Both the position numbers and the translations under genes were made by a program. 64,000 nt of DNA, from positions 1 to 64,000 of the forward strand of contig NZ_JAJVHF010000003.1 of assembly GCF_022171985.1 (NCBI RefSeq), in the 5' to 3' direction. The DNA comes from Huaxiibacter chinensis. GTDB taxonomy: Bacteria; Pseudomonadota; Gammaproteobacteria; Enterobacterales; Enterobacteriaceae. Shown here one piece after another: positions 49,598-57,920 of this stretch (positions are counted from its first letter, which is position 1; every line of letters starts with the position of its first letter). The notes under the pieces were generated by a model, which had not been told where the DNA came from, searched no databases, and was given only the letters and a program-made list of their open reading frames with translations.

Positions 49598-50992
49598 ATG
49601 AGTGAATTCGCACGAACCCGGGCTATGCGTCAGTTTTATCGGAATGTGTTTACCCGATTCATTGATCTGCCGGAAGCCGATGTCATGCCCGCCAACATCA
49701 CGGCGGAAATATTCAGTTTTAAAAGCACTCAGTTAACCGCTCTCGAACCCATGATTCGTGCGGCCAAAACCGGGCTGGATGCTGAAAAAGATGCGGCGTT
49801 GAAAGACATGCTTTGTGCCGTCGTGCTGGCCAATAACGCCCTGAACGAGACCTTTGTCGGTGAAGAGCAGACTCTTTCAGCCGACGCGATTACCCAGCTG
49901 ACAGACTATGTCGTTTCGGCACTGAAAGCTGACGGCAACATTAACTATCTGGTCGCCGCCATTCAGCTGTTGTTCCGCGTCAATGAAATTAGCTCAGCGC
50001 TGTTCTTAATTAACAACAATCTTTCGCTGGTAAGCAATTCAGCGCCCGTGCTGAAAATCCTGCTGTTGATCTGTTTAATGGAAAATGATTTCAATCAGGC
50101 GATGGTCGTTATCCAGGCGCTGACCGCAGATTCGGCGTTAATTGGTGAAGATCCTATGACCCTGCTGATGATCACCTGCGGGATCTACAGGTTAGGGGGA
50201 TTTCCCGATTCGTACATCGATTTCCGATCGCTTAATGCGAGCGAGTCCGCAGTGGTGAATGAATCCTGGGATTACTGGATTGAAAAAAAGACAGCGTCGA
50301 AAACGACGGTGCTGGTGACGTGCGACAGCGAGGATTATTTCAAACACGCTGTACCGATGCTCTATTCCCTGTATGAGACCAATCGTGACGTACTCGACGT
50401 ACACGTGCATCTTATTAACGGCAATGACGAAATTAAACATAGCCTGATGGCGCTTCGGGAACAGCTTCCTGCACTTAACCTTTCAGCAAGCCATGAGCAG
50501 ATTACCGAGAATGAAAATAAGCCGGTGGTCACTGCTGCCCGTCGTCTCGTGTTCCTGCGCCATGCACTGCAAACCTTTAATACTCCCGTCCTTGCGATCA
50601 ACGCTGGAGTACTGGTGCGTAAACCGTGGGTGGCGTCAGAAACCCCACTTATGCTTTTACAAACCGAATCCTCACCTTTCTGGGAAGAGGTCTTTGCCGG
50701 TTTTATCTACGCAACGCCCGGCGGCGTCGCGCAACGCTATTTCGACCACGTTGTGTCGTTCATTATGACCAACCTTGCCAGCGGTAATCACGTCCCCGGT
50801 CTTGAACAAGTCGCCCTCTTTGCCTGTCTGGATAAGCTTTCTCCGGAAGATCGTCTGGCAATCGAGCGTGTTGAACGTAGCGTCATGTTGAATAGCCAGG
50901 CTGACGAGAACGCATTCTGTTGGGTATCGGGCAGTGCCGATGCGTCGTTCCAGGCATATAAAACGTCGCTTAGCGGCACATACCAACGCTGA
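49598..50992 (+). CDS. Putative flagellin-modification protein with degenerate GT-A glycosyltransferase domain
   Basis: The 464-residue protein has no signal peptide or membrane helix. Residues 1-220 are alpha-helical, possibly TPR-like (AAIQLLFRVNEISSALFLINNN; LLICLMENDFNQAMVVIQAL). Residues about 236-445 look like a GT-A nucleotide-diphospho-sugar transferase: TTVLVTCDSEDYFKHAVPMLYSLYETN, then DVHVHLING. Where GT-A enzymes have the metal-binding DxD, this protein reads LAINAGVLVRKPW (about 333-345), so catalysis is doubtful. It is the first gene of the island between fliC and fliA, with its own leader after the fliC terminator and a likely start ATG 49598. A role in flagellin glycosylation, perhaps as adaptor, is inferred from context. 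Confidence 0.65.
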   Translation: MSEFARTRAMRQFYRNVFTRFIDLPEADVMPANITAEIFSFKSTQLTALEPMIRAAKTGLDAEKDAALKDMLCAVVLANNALNETFVGEEQTLSADAITQLTDYVVSALKADGNINYLVAAIQLLFRVNEISSALFLINNNLSLVSNSAPVLKILLLICLMENDFNQAMVVIQALTADSALIGEDPMTLLMITCGIYRLGGFPDSYIDFRSLNASESAVVNESWDYWIEKKTASKTTVLVTCDSEDYFKHAVPMLYSLYETNRDVLDVHVHLINGNDEIKHSLMALREQLPALNLSASHEQITENENKPVVTAARRLVFLRHALQTFNTPVLAINAGVLVRKPWVASETPLMLLQTESSPFWEEVFAGFIYATPGGVAQRYFDHVVSFIMTNLASGNHVPGLEQVALFACLDKLSPEDRLAIERVERSVMLNSQADENAFCWVSGSADASFQAYKTSLSGTYQR

Positions 50993-51032
50993 AACTTGTC
51001 CTGTGAATGCAAAAACAGAATCTGGAAAAAAC

Positions 51033-54000
51033 GTGACGACACAGTATCCGAACTATCGGGTCAGCCCCGGGACCCTGCAAGCCGCTGCGGTGCTTAATCA
51101 CCTGACAACACCCATGCCCGCGTATGCGCGCGTTATGGAGATTGGTTGTGGTTCAGCAACGCGTCTCATTATGCAAGCCTGGGCGCATCCCGAGAGTATC
51201 GCCATAGGGATTGATATTGACGAAGAGGCGATCCTGAAGGGGCAGCAGTTTGCCGCAGAGTTGGGATGTCGCAATATTGAACTGTTTGCTACCGGGTTAG
51301 GGGATTTGCTTGCAGCGGATCCCGGCGAGTTTGATTACATCATCATTCATCAGACCTTTGCTTTTCTCGGGAAAAGCGAACGTGAAGCGCTGCTGACATG
51401 GTGCCACGCGCATTTATCTGCCAACGGCGTTGTCGCCATAAAATGGTCAGTACTGCCGGGCAGTTTTGCTCGCATATCGTTAGGTGAAGCGTTGCGTTTC
51501 CACCTGGAGCGCGCAGAAGAGGGCAGCGACCTGCTGGCGTCAGCCCGCGCCATGCTGAGCTTTATGCTTTTAACGCTCGAAGAAAGCGCGCTGAAAAATG
51601 AGGTTCGTCTCGCGGAAGAGATGGACGATAACGCACTGATTCTGGCCTATTTAAGCCCGACAGACGGCGCCAGCACCCTGAGCGCGTTTAACGCACAGGC
51701 TGAACATATTGGGCTGCAATTCCTGGGGGATGTGCTGCCCCAGTCGGAACTGGGAAACTACTTTAACCCGACAATCGAACAGCTGCTGGGTGCCGTCAGC
51801 GATGGCGCTAGCCGAACCATGGCACAGCAGTATCTTGATTATGCCGTTCAGCGTGACGAACGCTTTACGTTGCTCTGTCACGCCAGTCGCACCTCTCCTC
51901 CGGTTAACCCGGATCTTGAGCAGCTCAAAAATCTGCATTGGGCAGGAAGCTTTGTGCCGGTCGAGCGGGATTCTGCAAAAGCGCCTAACGTATTCAGAAA
52001 TAACAACGGCCGGATTATTCGTAGTGATAATGCCATTGTTATCAGAATCATGGAGCTGCTGGGTAACGCCTGGCCGATGTCTTTAAGTTTTGAACAGCTC
52101 GTGCTCAACTGCCGCGCACCTGAAACCAATAAGGATTACAACGAGACGGTGTGGGAGGCGTTAAACACGCTGTTTATGACCTGTGCGGACGGTTTTTTCT
52201 GGAGTGGCTCCGCTGGGGCATACAACGCCGCGCAAAATGATGAACTGGCGCTGGCAGGGTTACTGCCTTCAGAACGCCCGGAACAAAATATAAGCATGAT
52301 GAATCTCTGGGGAGAGTGGGTTGCATTGACCCCCGAGGAGTGGACTTATCTGCGCTATGACATGAATACGGCCAGTCAAACGAACTGGGAGCATTACTCC
52401 TCATTAAAAATCAAAGGCTTGTTGACAGGATCGCCCGAGGCCTGGAAAAAGCAGCTGCAGGTGTTTCTGCGTGCGGGCATGCTCGACGTATTAAAATCAC
52501 AGCTTTCTCTGCTGTTATTATTGAGCGTCGATAAAGAGCAGGGCGGGATGTTTCTGAAAGGAAATGCCGAACCCGAATTAGCCGACCCGGACGTGGATGC
52601 CATTTATGAGCATGCAAACAAACTGATCCATAAAGGCTGTTCAAAAGAGGCCCGGGAGTATGCCCGTGGGTTAATGGATAAACATCCAGATAATATTCAC
52701 GTGCTGCGCTGTTTTTCCAAAACCTGTGTGCTGACCTCGGCCTGGGATGAGGCACTGGCATCGCTTTGCAAATTAATGGGGTATTACTTCTCCAGTCTCG
52801 ATATTTATTATGACCTTGCCACGGTGTTGCAGCGTAAACGCGAATTCTACGGCTCACGTCAAATTATCCGTACGTTGCTTCGTCTGAATAAGAAAAATAT
52901 CGATTACTGGCTTAGTCTGGCATCGCTTCATCATGCTTATGGAGATATGGCCTTAGCGGAAAAATGCTGCAGAGAAATTATGCGTTTTCAGCATCCGGGG
53001 GCAAGTTCTCTTGGGCTCACCGGCATTGTCCTGAGTGATAACCATAAAATGGCTGAAGCGCGCTATTTTATGGAAAAAGCCGTTGAACTGAGCAATTACA
53101 ATTTTGGTTACTTCAGCAACTTACTCTTTGTGATGAGCCATGACGCCAGCGTAACGGCCGATGAGCTGCTGGAGAAGCATATTGAATATGGTCGCCGTGC
53201 TGACGCCTGGGCACAAGAGAGTGGGGTAAAACTGGTTCTCTCGAATACGCGAGATCCTCATCGCAAACTTCGACTCGGCTTTGTTTCAGGGGATTTACGC
53301 AAGCATCCGGTGGCGAATTTCATTCTGCCCTACTGGGATGCTATCGATCGTGAAAAATATGATCTGGTCGCTTACAGTACCCTGTTTCTGGAAGAGGATG
53401 ACACCTATTGTCATCTTCGCCAGAGCGCAACGTTATGGCGTCAGGTTGATGCTATTAGTGATAGTGAACTGGCGAAACAGATAGCCGAAGACGGTATTGA
53501 TATTCTGTTCGATTTATCGGGACATACAGCCTACAACCGGCTACCTGTATTTGCGTTGCGACCAGCTCCCGTTCAGATCACGTGGATTGGCTATCCCGGT
53601 ACGACAGGCATGAAAGAGATGGACTATATACTTCTTTCGTCAAGCCTGGCGCAATCCGATACGCTTCAGCAGCAGCTGGTGGAAAAGGCAATGTTCGTCG
53701 CCACGCGCAAGAGTTTTGAACCCCATCCACTCAGTCCGGACATTAACCCGTTGCCCGCGCTGAAAAATGGCTATATCACCTTCGCCAGCTTTAACCGGTC
53801 TAAGAAAATTAACGACCAGGTGCTGGATGCCTGGGCGTCAATCTTAACGGGCTACCCCGAAGCCAGGCTGTTAATCGGTAATATGACCGATGCCGAAATG
53901 ATTGCGGCCATGACGGAACGCCTGGAACAGCGTGGAATTTCTCGCGACAGATTACTTTTCAGGGGACTCGTGGAAATGGATGAGTACCTCGCGATACACA

Positions 54001-54383
54001 ATACGATCGATATCTTACTGGATGCATTCCCGTATAGCGGCGGAACGACGACGCACCACGGTGCCTGGATGGGCGTTCCGACCATTACGATGAATGGGCC
54101 GACAATTCCCTGTCAGCAGGGCGTGGATATTATGCGTTCTTACAAGCTCGAACAGTTTATCGCGAATGATGAGGGTGATTATATTTCCAAAGCAATCGCC
54201 TGGCGTCAGCATATTCCAGAACTTGCTGAAATCCGTCGGGGGATGCGAGACCGGATCCCGGTAGACCACGTGCCAGATTTTAATATTGCCGAAAACTTTG
54301 AACGGGCGCTGCGTGAAGCGTGGGGAATTTATTGTCGGGGAGAAGAGCCGCATGCGTTTCTCATTACTGAACTGCATTCCTGA
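51033..54383 (+). CDS. Methyltransferase-TPR-GT41 (O-GlcNAc transferase-type) fusion, putative flagellin glycosyltransferase
   Basis: The protein has 1116 residues from GTG 51033 (GGA 7 bp upstream; GTG 51003 and an overlapping GTG 50934 are alternatives). Residues 1-150 form a class I SAM methyltransferase with motif I VMEIGCGSA (34-42) and IGIDID (58-63). Residues 180-300 resemble the methyltransferase regulatory domain (LSAFNAQAEHIGLQFLGD), continuing to about 490. Residues 520-710 are TPR-like repeats. Residues 740-1105 form an OGT catalytic region: GDLRKHPV (H758 aligns with the OGT catalytic-site His), LFDLSGHT, ALRPAPVQITWIGYPGT, FNRSKK (UDP-phosphate Lys), and GGTTTHHGAWMGVPTI. GT41 enzymes put a single sugar on Ser/Thr of cytosolic proteins. 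FliC is the likely target from gene position. It lies 40 bp after the first island gene. Confidence 0.85.
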   Translation: MTTQYPNYRVSPGTLQAAAVLNHLTTPMPAYARVMEIGCGSATRLIMQAWAHPESIAIGIDIDEEAILKGQQFAAELGCRNIELFATGLGDLLAADPGEFDYIIIHQTFAFLGKSEREALLTWCHAHLSANGVVAIKWSVLPGSFARISLGEALRFHLERAEEGSDLLASARAMLSFMLLTLEESALKNEVRLAEEMDDNALILAYLSPTDGASTLSAFNAQAEHIGLQFLGDVLPQSELGNYFNPTIEQLLGAVSDGASRTMAQQYLDYAVQRDERFTLLCHASRTSPPVNPDLEQLKNLHWAGSFVPVERDSAKAPNVFRNNNGRIIRSDNAIVIRIMELLGNAWPMSLSFEQLVLNCRAPETNKDYNETVWEALNTLFMTCADGFFWSGSAGAYNAAQNDELALAGLLPSERPEQNISMMNLWGEWVALTPEEWTYLRYDMNTASQTNWEHYSSLKIKGLLTGSPEAWKKQLQVFLRAGMLDVLKSQLSLLLLLSVDKEQGGMFLKGNAEPELADPDVDAIYEHANKLIHKGCSKEAREYARGLMDKHPDNIHVLRCFSKTCVLTSAWDEALASLCKLMGYYFSSLDIYYDLATVLQRKREFYGSRQIIRTLLRLNKKNIDYWLSLASLHHAYGDMALAEKCCREIMRFQHPGASSLGLTGIVLSDNHKMAEARYFMEKAVELSNYNFGYFSNLLFVMSHDASVTADELLEKHIEYGRRADAWAQESGVKLVLSNTRDPHRKLRLGFVSGDLRKHPVANFILPYWDAIDREKYDLVAYSTLFLEEDDTYCHLRQSATLWRQVDAISDSELAKQIAEDGIDILFDLSGHTAYNRLPVFALRPAPVQITWIGYPGTTGMKEMDYILLSSSLAQSDTLQQQLVEKAMFVATRKSFEPHPLSPDINPLPALKNGYITFASFNRSKKINDQVLDAWASILTGYPEARLLIGNMTDAEMIAAMTERLEQRGISRDRLLFRGLVEMDEYLAIHNTIDILLDAFPYSGGTTTHHGAWMGVPTITMNGPTIPCQQGVDIMRSYKLEQFIANDEGDYISKAIAWRQHIPELAEIRRGMRDRIPVDHVPDFNIAENFERALREAWGIYCRGEEPHAFLITELHS

Positions 54384-54448
54384 CTCGCAAGGGTTAACTA
54401 AACCAGCCATATGGGCAAAATTTGACGGTATCATTGCCGAGGTAGGAT

Positions 54449-55609
54449 ATGAGTAAAATTTACGTAACCAGTCCGTTTTTGCCCCCTCTGGAAGAGTTTA
54501 TCCCTTATCTGGAGCAAATCTGGCAAAATAAAACGCTGACAAACGGCGGGCCTTTTCATCAGCAACTGGAACAGGCGCTGGCGGAATATCTGGGAGTAAA
54601 GCACCTTTCGCTTTTTGCCAATGGAACGCTGGCCCTGTTGACGGCATTTCAGGCATTACGTCTGACCGGCGAAGTGATTACCACGCCGTACTCCTTTGTT
54701 GCGACCTCACATAGCTTACTGTGGAACGGATTAACGCCGGTCTTCGCGGACATCGATCCACACACCTATAATATTAATCCGGATCGCATTGAAGAGTTAA
54801 TTACCCCTAATACCACCGCAATTTTGCCGGTTCACTGTTATGGGATCCCCTGTGATATCGAGAAGATTCAGAAAATTGCGGACGTGTATGGTTTGCGGGT
54901 GATTTATGATGCGGCGCATGCTTTTAATGTCCGTAAAAACGAGACGAGCATTTTAAATCACGGTGATTTATCTGTACTCAGTTTCCATGCCACCAAAGTC
55001 TTTAACACCTTCGAGGGCGGGGCCATTATTAGCCACGATCTCAAAACTAAACAGCGCATTGATTACCTTAAGAACTTTGGTTTTGCGGGTGAAACACGCA
55101 TTGTGGCTCCCGGTATTAACGCCAAAATGAATGAGGTGGAAGCCGCATTTGGTCTTCTCCAGCTTAAACATATTGATAAAGCACTGGACGAAAGAAAGAC
55201 CATTTATCAACGCTACTGTGAAATGTTAAACGGACTGGAAGGTTTAACATTTGTCGACGTACCCGATGATGTGAGCTGGAACCACGCCTATTTCCCTGTG
55301 CTCATCGAACCACATTTCGGAATGAGTCGTGATGGGGTGTATGAATTATTCAAAGCGGATGCCATTCTGACGCGTCGCTATTTCTATCCGCTCATCAGTT
55401 CATTTGCCATGTACAGAGGTTTCCCGACATCTGCGGAAGAACATCTGCCGGTTGCCAATGACATCGCCGAAAAAGTGCTGTGCTTGCCGATCTATCCAGG
55501 AATGACGCTGGAGGAACAGGATCGGGTCGTGAATGCTCTCAAGCGTGCTTCCCTGGTAGGCCAGGCACAGGGTAACGAACCGACGCCAGTGACGGAGATT
55601 GCGGTATGA
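54449..55609 (+). CDS. DegT/DnrJ/EryC1-family PLP-dependent sugar aminotransferase
   Basis: The 386-residue protein resembles VioA/WecE-type sugar-nucleotide aminotransferases. PLP Schiff-base Lys is K183 (SFHATKVFNTFEGG), the pyridine-N Asp is D154 (VIYDAAHAF), and the N-terminal NKTLTNGGPFHQQLE and TTPYSFVATSHSLLWNG segments are typical of 4-amino-sugar formation. The probable reaction is L-Glu plus dTDP- or UDP-4-keto-6-deoxyhexose to the 4-amino sugar. No 4,6-dehydratase is encoded nearby, so the keto sugar would come from housekeeping RmlB/RffG. GAGG precedes the ATG, and the 3' end overlaps the ATP-grasp gene by 4 bp. Confidence 0.85.
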   Translation: MSKIYVTSPFLPPLEEFIPYLEQIWQNKTLTNGGPFHQQLEQALAEYLGVKHLSLFANGTLALLTAFQALRLTGEVITTPYSFVATSHSLLWNGLTPVFADIDPHTYNINPDRIEELITPNTTAILPVHCYGIPCDIEKIQKIADVYGLRVIYDAAHAFNVRKNETSILNHGDLSVLSFHATKVFNTFEGGAIISHDLKTKQRIDYLKNFGFAGETRIVAPGINAKMNEVEAAFGLLQLKHIDKALDERKTIYQRYCEMLNGLEGLTFVDVPDDVSWNHAYFPVLIEPHFGMSRDGVYELFKADAILTRRYFYPLISSFAMYRGFPTSAEEHLPVANDIAEKVLCLPIYPGMTLEEQDRVVNALKRASLVGQAQGNEPTPVTEIAV

Positions 55610-56772
55610 GCCTGACGCGTACCGCCATGATCCTCGATGCAGGCTTTGCCTCGTTGCCCTTACAGCAGGCTATTAAAGCCGCAGGGTTTCGAACAATTGC
55701 CTGCAGCGGGAAAGCCCAGGATGCAGGGATGAAATATGCCGATGCCACCTGGGAGCAAAATTACGCTGATAGCGACGCGGTACTGGCCATCGCCCGCAAG
55801 GAAAACATCACGGCCTTGTCGCCTGGGGTGACGGACGTCTCGTATCTTTCTGGCTGCCGCGTGGCGCAGGCGCTGGGCCTTCCGGGCTATGACTCACCCG
55901 AGGTCAGCGATCTCCTTTTCCTCAAGGACCGCTTCAGGAAATGGGCCAGCGAGAAGGGATATCCTATTCCAGAAGCAGCCAGCAGCGTGCAGGAAGCGCG
56001 CACGATGCGGTTCCCGCTGCTGGTGAAGCCCGTGGACGCGTACAGTGGAAAAGGGATCTCATTAATTCATCGGCCAGATGAACTTGATGCGGCGGTACTC
56101 GTTGCGCGTGCTGCGTCGGCGGGCGGGGAATGTGTCATCGAAACATTCTGCCAGGGGGCGCTGTATAGCCACTCGGCATTTATTCGTGGGGGTGAAATCA
56201 CCTGCGAGTTCTTTGTCGATGAATATTGCACGGTCTATCCGTGGCAGGTGAACAGCAGTTGTCTGAGTGTCAACCTGACCGAGTCGATGCGCAATCAGAT
56301 CAGTGAATGTATGCAGGCCATGGTCAGTGATTTAGGCCTCGTCGATGGCCTCTTACATACTCAACTTATTGCCGACGAACGGCAGTTTTGGCTGATTGAA
56401 GTCACTCGCCGCTGTCCAGGCGATCTCTATTCGAAACTGATTGAGCTTTCAACGGGCGTTGACTACTCCCGCGAATTCGTTGCGCCTTTCATCGGGCAGA
56501 CAAGTCAGTTTTCGCACCGTCGTCCTGCACGTCAGCGCAATATTGCCCGGCATACGGTCTCTTCTTTGCATCGAAGCCTTTACTTCGGTTTTGATTGTGC
56601 CCCTCTGCCAGCCAACCTTATTCAGGCGATACCGCTAAAACAGCCAGGCGATGAAATCGGCCCTGCGCCCGGAGATCGGGCAGGGTTAATTTTTGCCGAA
56701 TTTAGCGATCTTGATGCAATGGCAAGCCATACGCCTGTGCTTAAAAACTATTTTTCTTTTTCTTCTTTGTAA
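55606..56772 (+). CDS. ATP-grasp ligase
   Basis: The 388-residue protein has a pre-ATP-grasp Rossmann-like domain (1-95, AMILDAGFASLPLQQAIKAAG), an ATP-binding ATP-grasp core (FPLLVKPVDAYSGKGISLIHRPDEL, about 136-160) and a metal site in QFWLIEVTRRCPGD (about 263-276). These enzymes join a carboxylate to an amine through an acyl-phosphate. Encoded after a sugar aminotransferase with ATGA overlap, it may acylate the new amino group of the sugar, for example with an amino or hydroxy acid. That is inference and the substrates are unknown. Confidence 0.8.
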   Translation: MSLTRTAMILDAGFASLPLQQAIKAAGFRTIACSGKAQDAGMKYADATWEQNYADSDAVLAIARKENITALSPGVTDVSYLSGCRVAQALGLPGYDSPEVSDLLFLKDRFRKWASEKGYPIPEAASSVQEARTMRFPLLVKPVDAYSGKGISLIHRPDELDAAVLVARAASAGGECVIETFCQGALYSHSAFIRGGEITCEFFVDEYCTVYPWQVNSSCLSVNLTESMRNQISECMQAMVSDLGLVDGLLHTQLIADERQFWLIEVTRRCPGDLYSKLIELSTGVDYSREFVAPFIGQTSQFSHRRPARQRNIARHTVSSLHRSLYFGFDCAPLPANLIQAIPLKQPGDEIGPAPGDRAGLIFAEFSDLDAMASHTPVLKNYFSFSSL

Positions 56773-56782
56773 GGACCGGACT

Positions 56783-57898
56783 ATGAACAGGCCTCTATCT
56801 CTTGGGTTTATTGGCGGAGGAATCAATTCTGCAATTGGTCTTACGCACAAAATTGCCAGTCAAATGGACGGTCATTTCGCGTTGACGACGGGCTGTTTTA
56901 GTCGCGACAAGTCGCTCAGCAAACAGACTGGGCAGGCATGGGGCCTTCAGGATGACGCCATCTATACGAACGCCGCGACCCTGCTGGAAGAACAGCACGC
57001 GCAGATGGATGCCGTTGTTATTCTGACGCCAACGCCGGCCCATCGCGAAATTATTCTGGCCTGCCTTGAATACGGTCTTCCGGTGATCAGCGAAAAAGCC
57101 ATGGTCGCCAGCGTCACAGATGCGCACGATATCGCCCAGCGCGTAGCGGACATCAACGGACAATTGTACGTCACCTATAACTATACCGGCTATCCGATGG
57201 TGCGCGAGCTGCGTGAACGGTTACGTCGCGGTGAACTGGGGAGCATTCAACACGTCATGGTGGAAATGCCTCAGGAAGGGTTCATTCGCAGCCGGGATGA
57301 TGGAAGTGTGGCTCAGCCTCAGGAGTGGCGTCGGGTTGATGGTGACATTCCCACCGTTTCGCTCGACCTGGGTGTCCATGTGCATCAACTGGTTGAGTTT
57401 TTGACGGATAAACGTGCCGAGGATGTCTATGCGATTAATAGCACGTTCGCGCGCGTCCCGAATGTTGTTGATACGGTGAATCTGATTTCCCGTTACGGCG
57501 ACGACATGGTGTGCAATTACTGGTACGGCAAAGCCGCGCTGGGTTACCGGAATGGTCTGCGGATACGAATTTATGGTTCTGAAGGCAGCGCCGAATGGCT
57601 ACAAATGGAACCTGAATATCTCCGTCTTGCCGATGAACATGGGAATATCCGCCTGATTGACCGGACTGCCGGAGACAATACCGTGGCAAATCTGCCCCGC
57701 TATTGCCGTTTTAAAGCAGGGCATCCTGCCGGATTTATTGAGGCATTTGCAAACTATTACGCCGATATTGCCGCGAGCATACGTGGCGAGCCTACGGGAT
57801 ACAGCCTCAGTTGCGATACGGCCGTACGTGGGCTGGAGTTTCTTGAAAAAGCGCAGCAGAGCGCACTAACGTCTGCCAAAGTCGAAATATTACGTTAA
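56783..57898 (+). CDS. Gfo/Idh/MocA-family NAD(P)-dependent oxidoreductase
   Basis: The 371-residue protein has an N-terminal Rossmann fold with GFIGGGINSAIG (8-19), the ISEKAMVAS segment with E104-K105 (the EKP motif, here with Ala for Pro) and a C-terminal GFO_IDH_MocA_C domain with DLGVHVHQLVEFLT carrying the likely catalytic His. ATG 56783 follows AAGGA; the upstream frame overlaps the ATP-grasp gene and is not used. Family members oxidise or reduce sugar hydroxyl/keto groups, including NDP-sugars at C3. In this island it probably tailors the flagellar sugar. Confidence 0.85.
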   Translation: MNRPLSLGFIGGGINSAIGLTHKIASQMDGHFALTTGCFSRDKSLSKQTGQAWGLQDDAIYTNAATLLEEQHAQMDAVVILTPTPAHREIILACLEYGLPVISEKAMVASVTDAHDIAQRVADINGQLYVTYNYTGYPMVRELRERLRRGELGSIQHVMVEMPQEGFIRSRDDGSVAQPQEWRRVDGDIPTVSLDLGVHVHQLVEFLTDKRAEDVYAINSTFARVPNVVDTVNLISRYGDDMVCNYWYGKAALGYRNGLRIRIYGSEGSAEWLQMEPEYLRLADEHGNIRLIDRTAGDNTVANLPRYCRFKAGHPAGFIEAFANYYADIAASIRGEPTGYSLSCDTAVRGLEFLEKAQQSALTSAKVEILR

Positions 57899-57920
57899 TT
57901 ACGGGTGTGCTGAGGACTAT

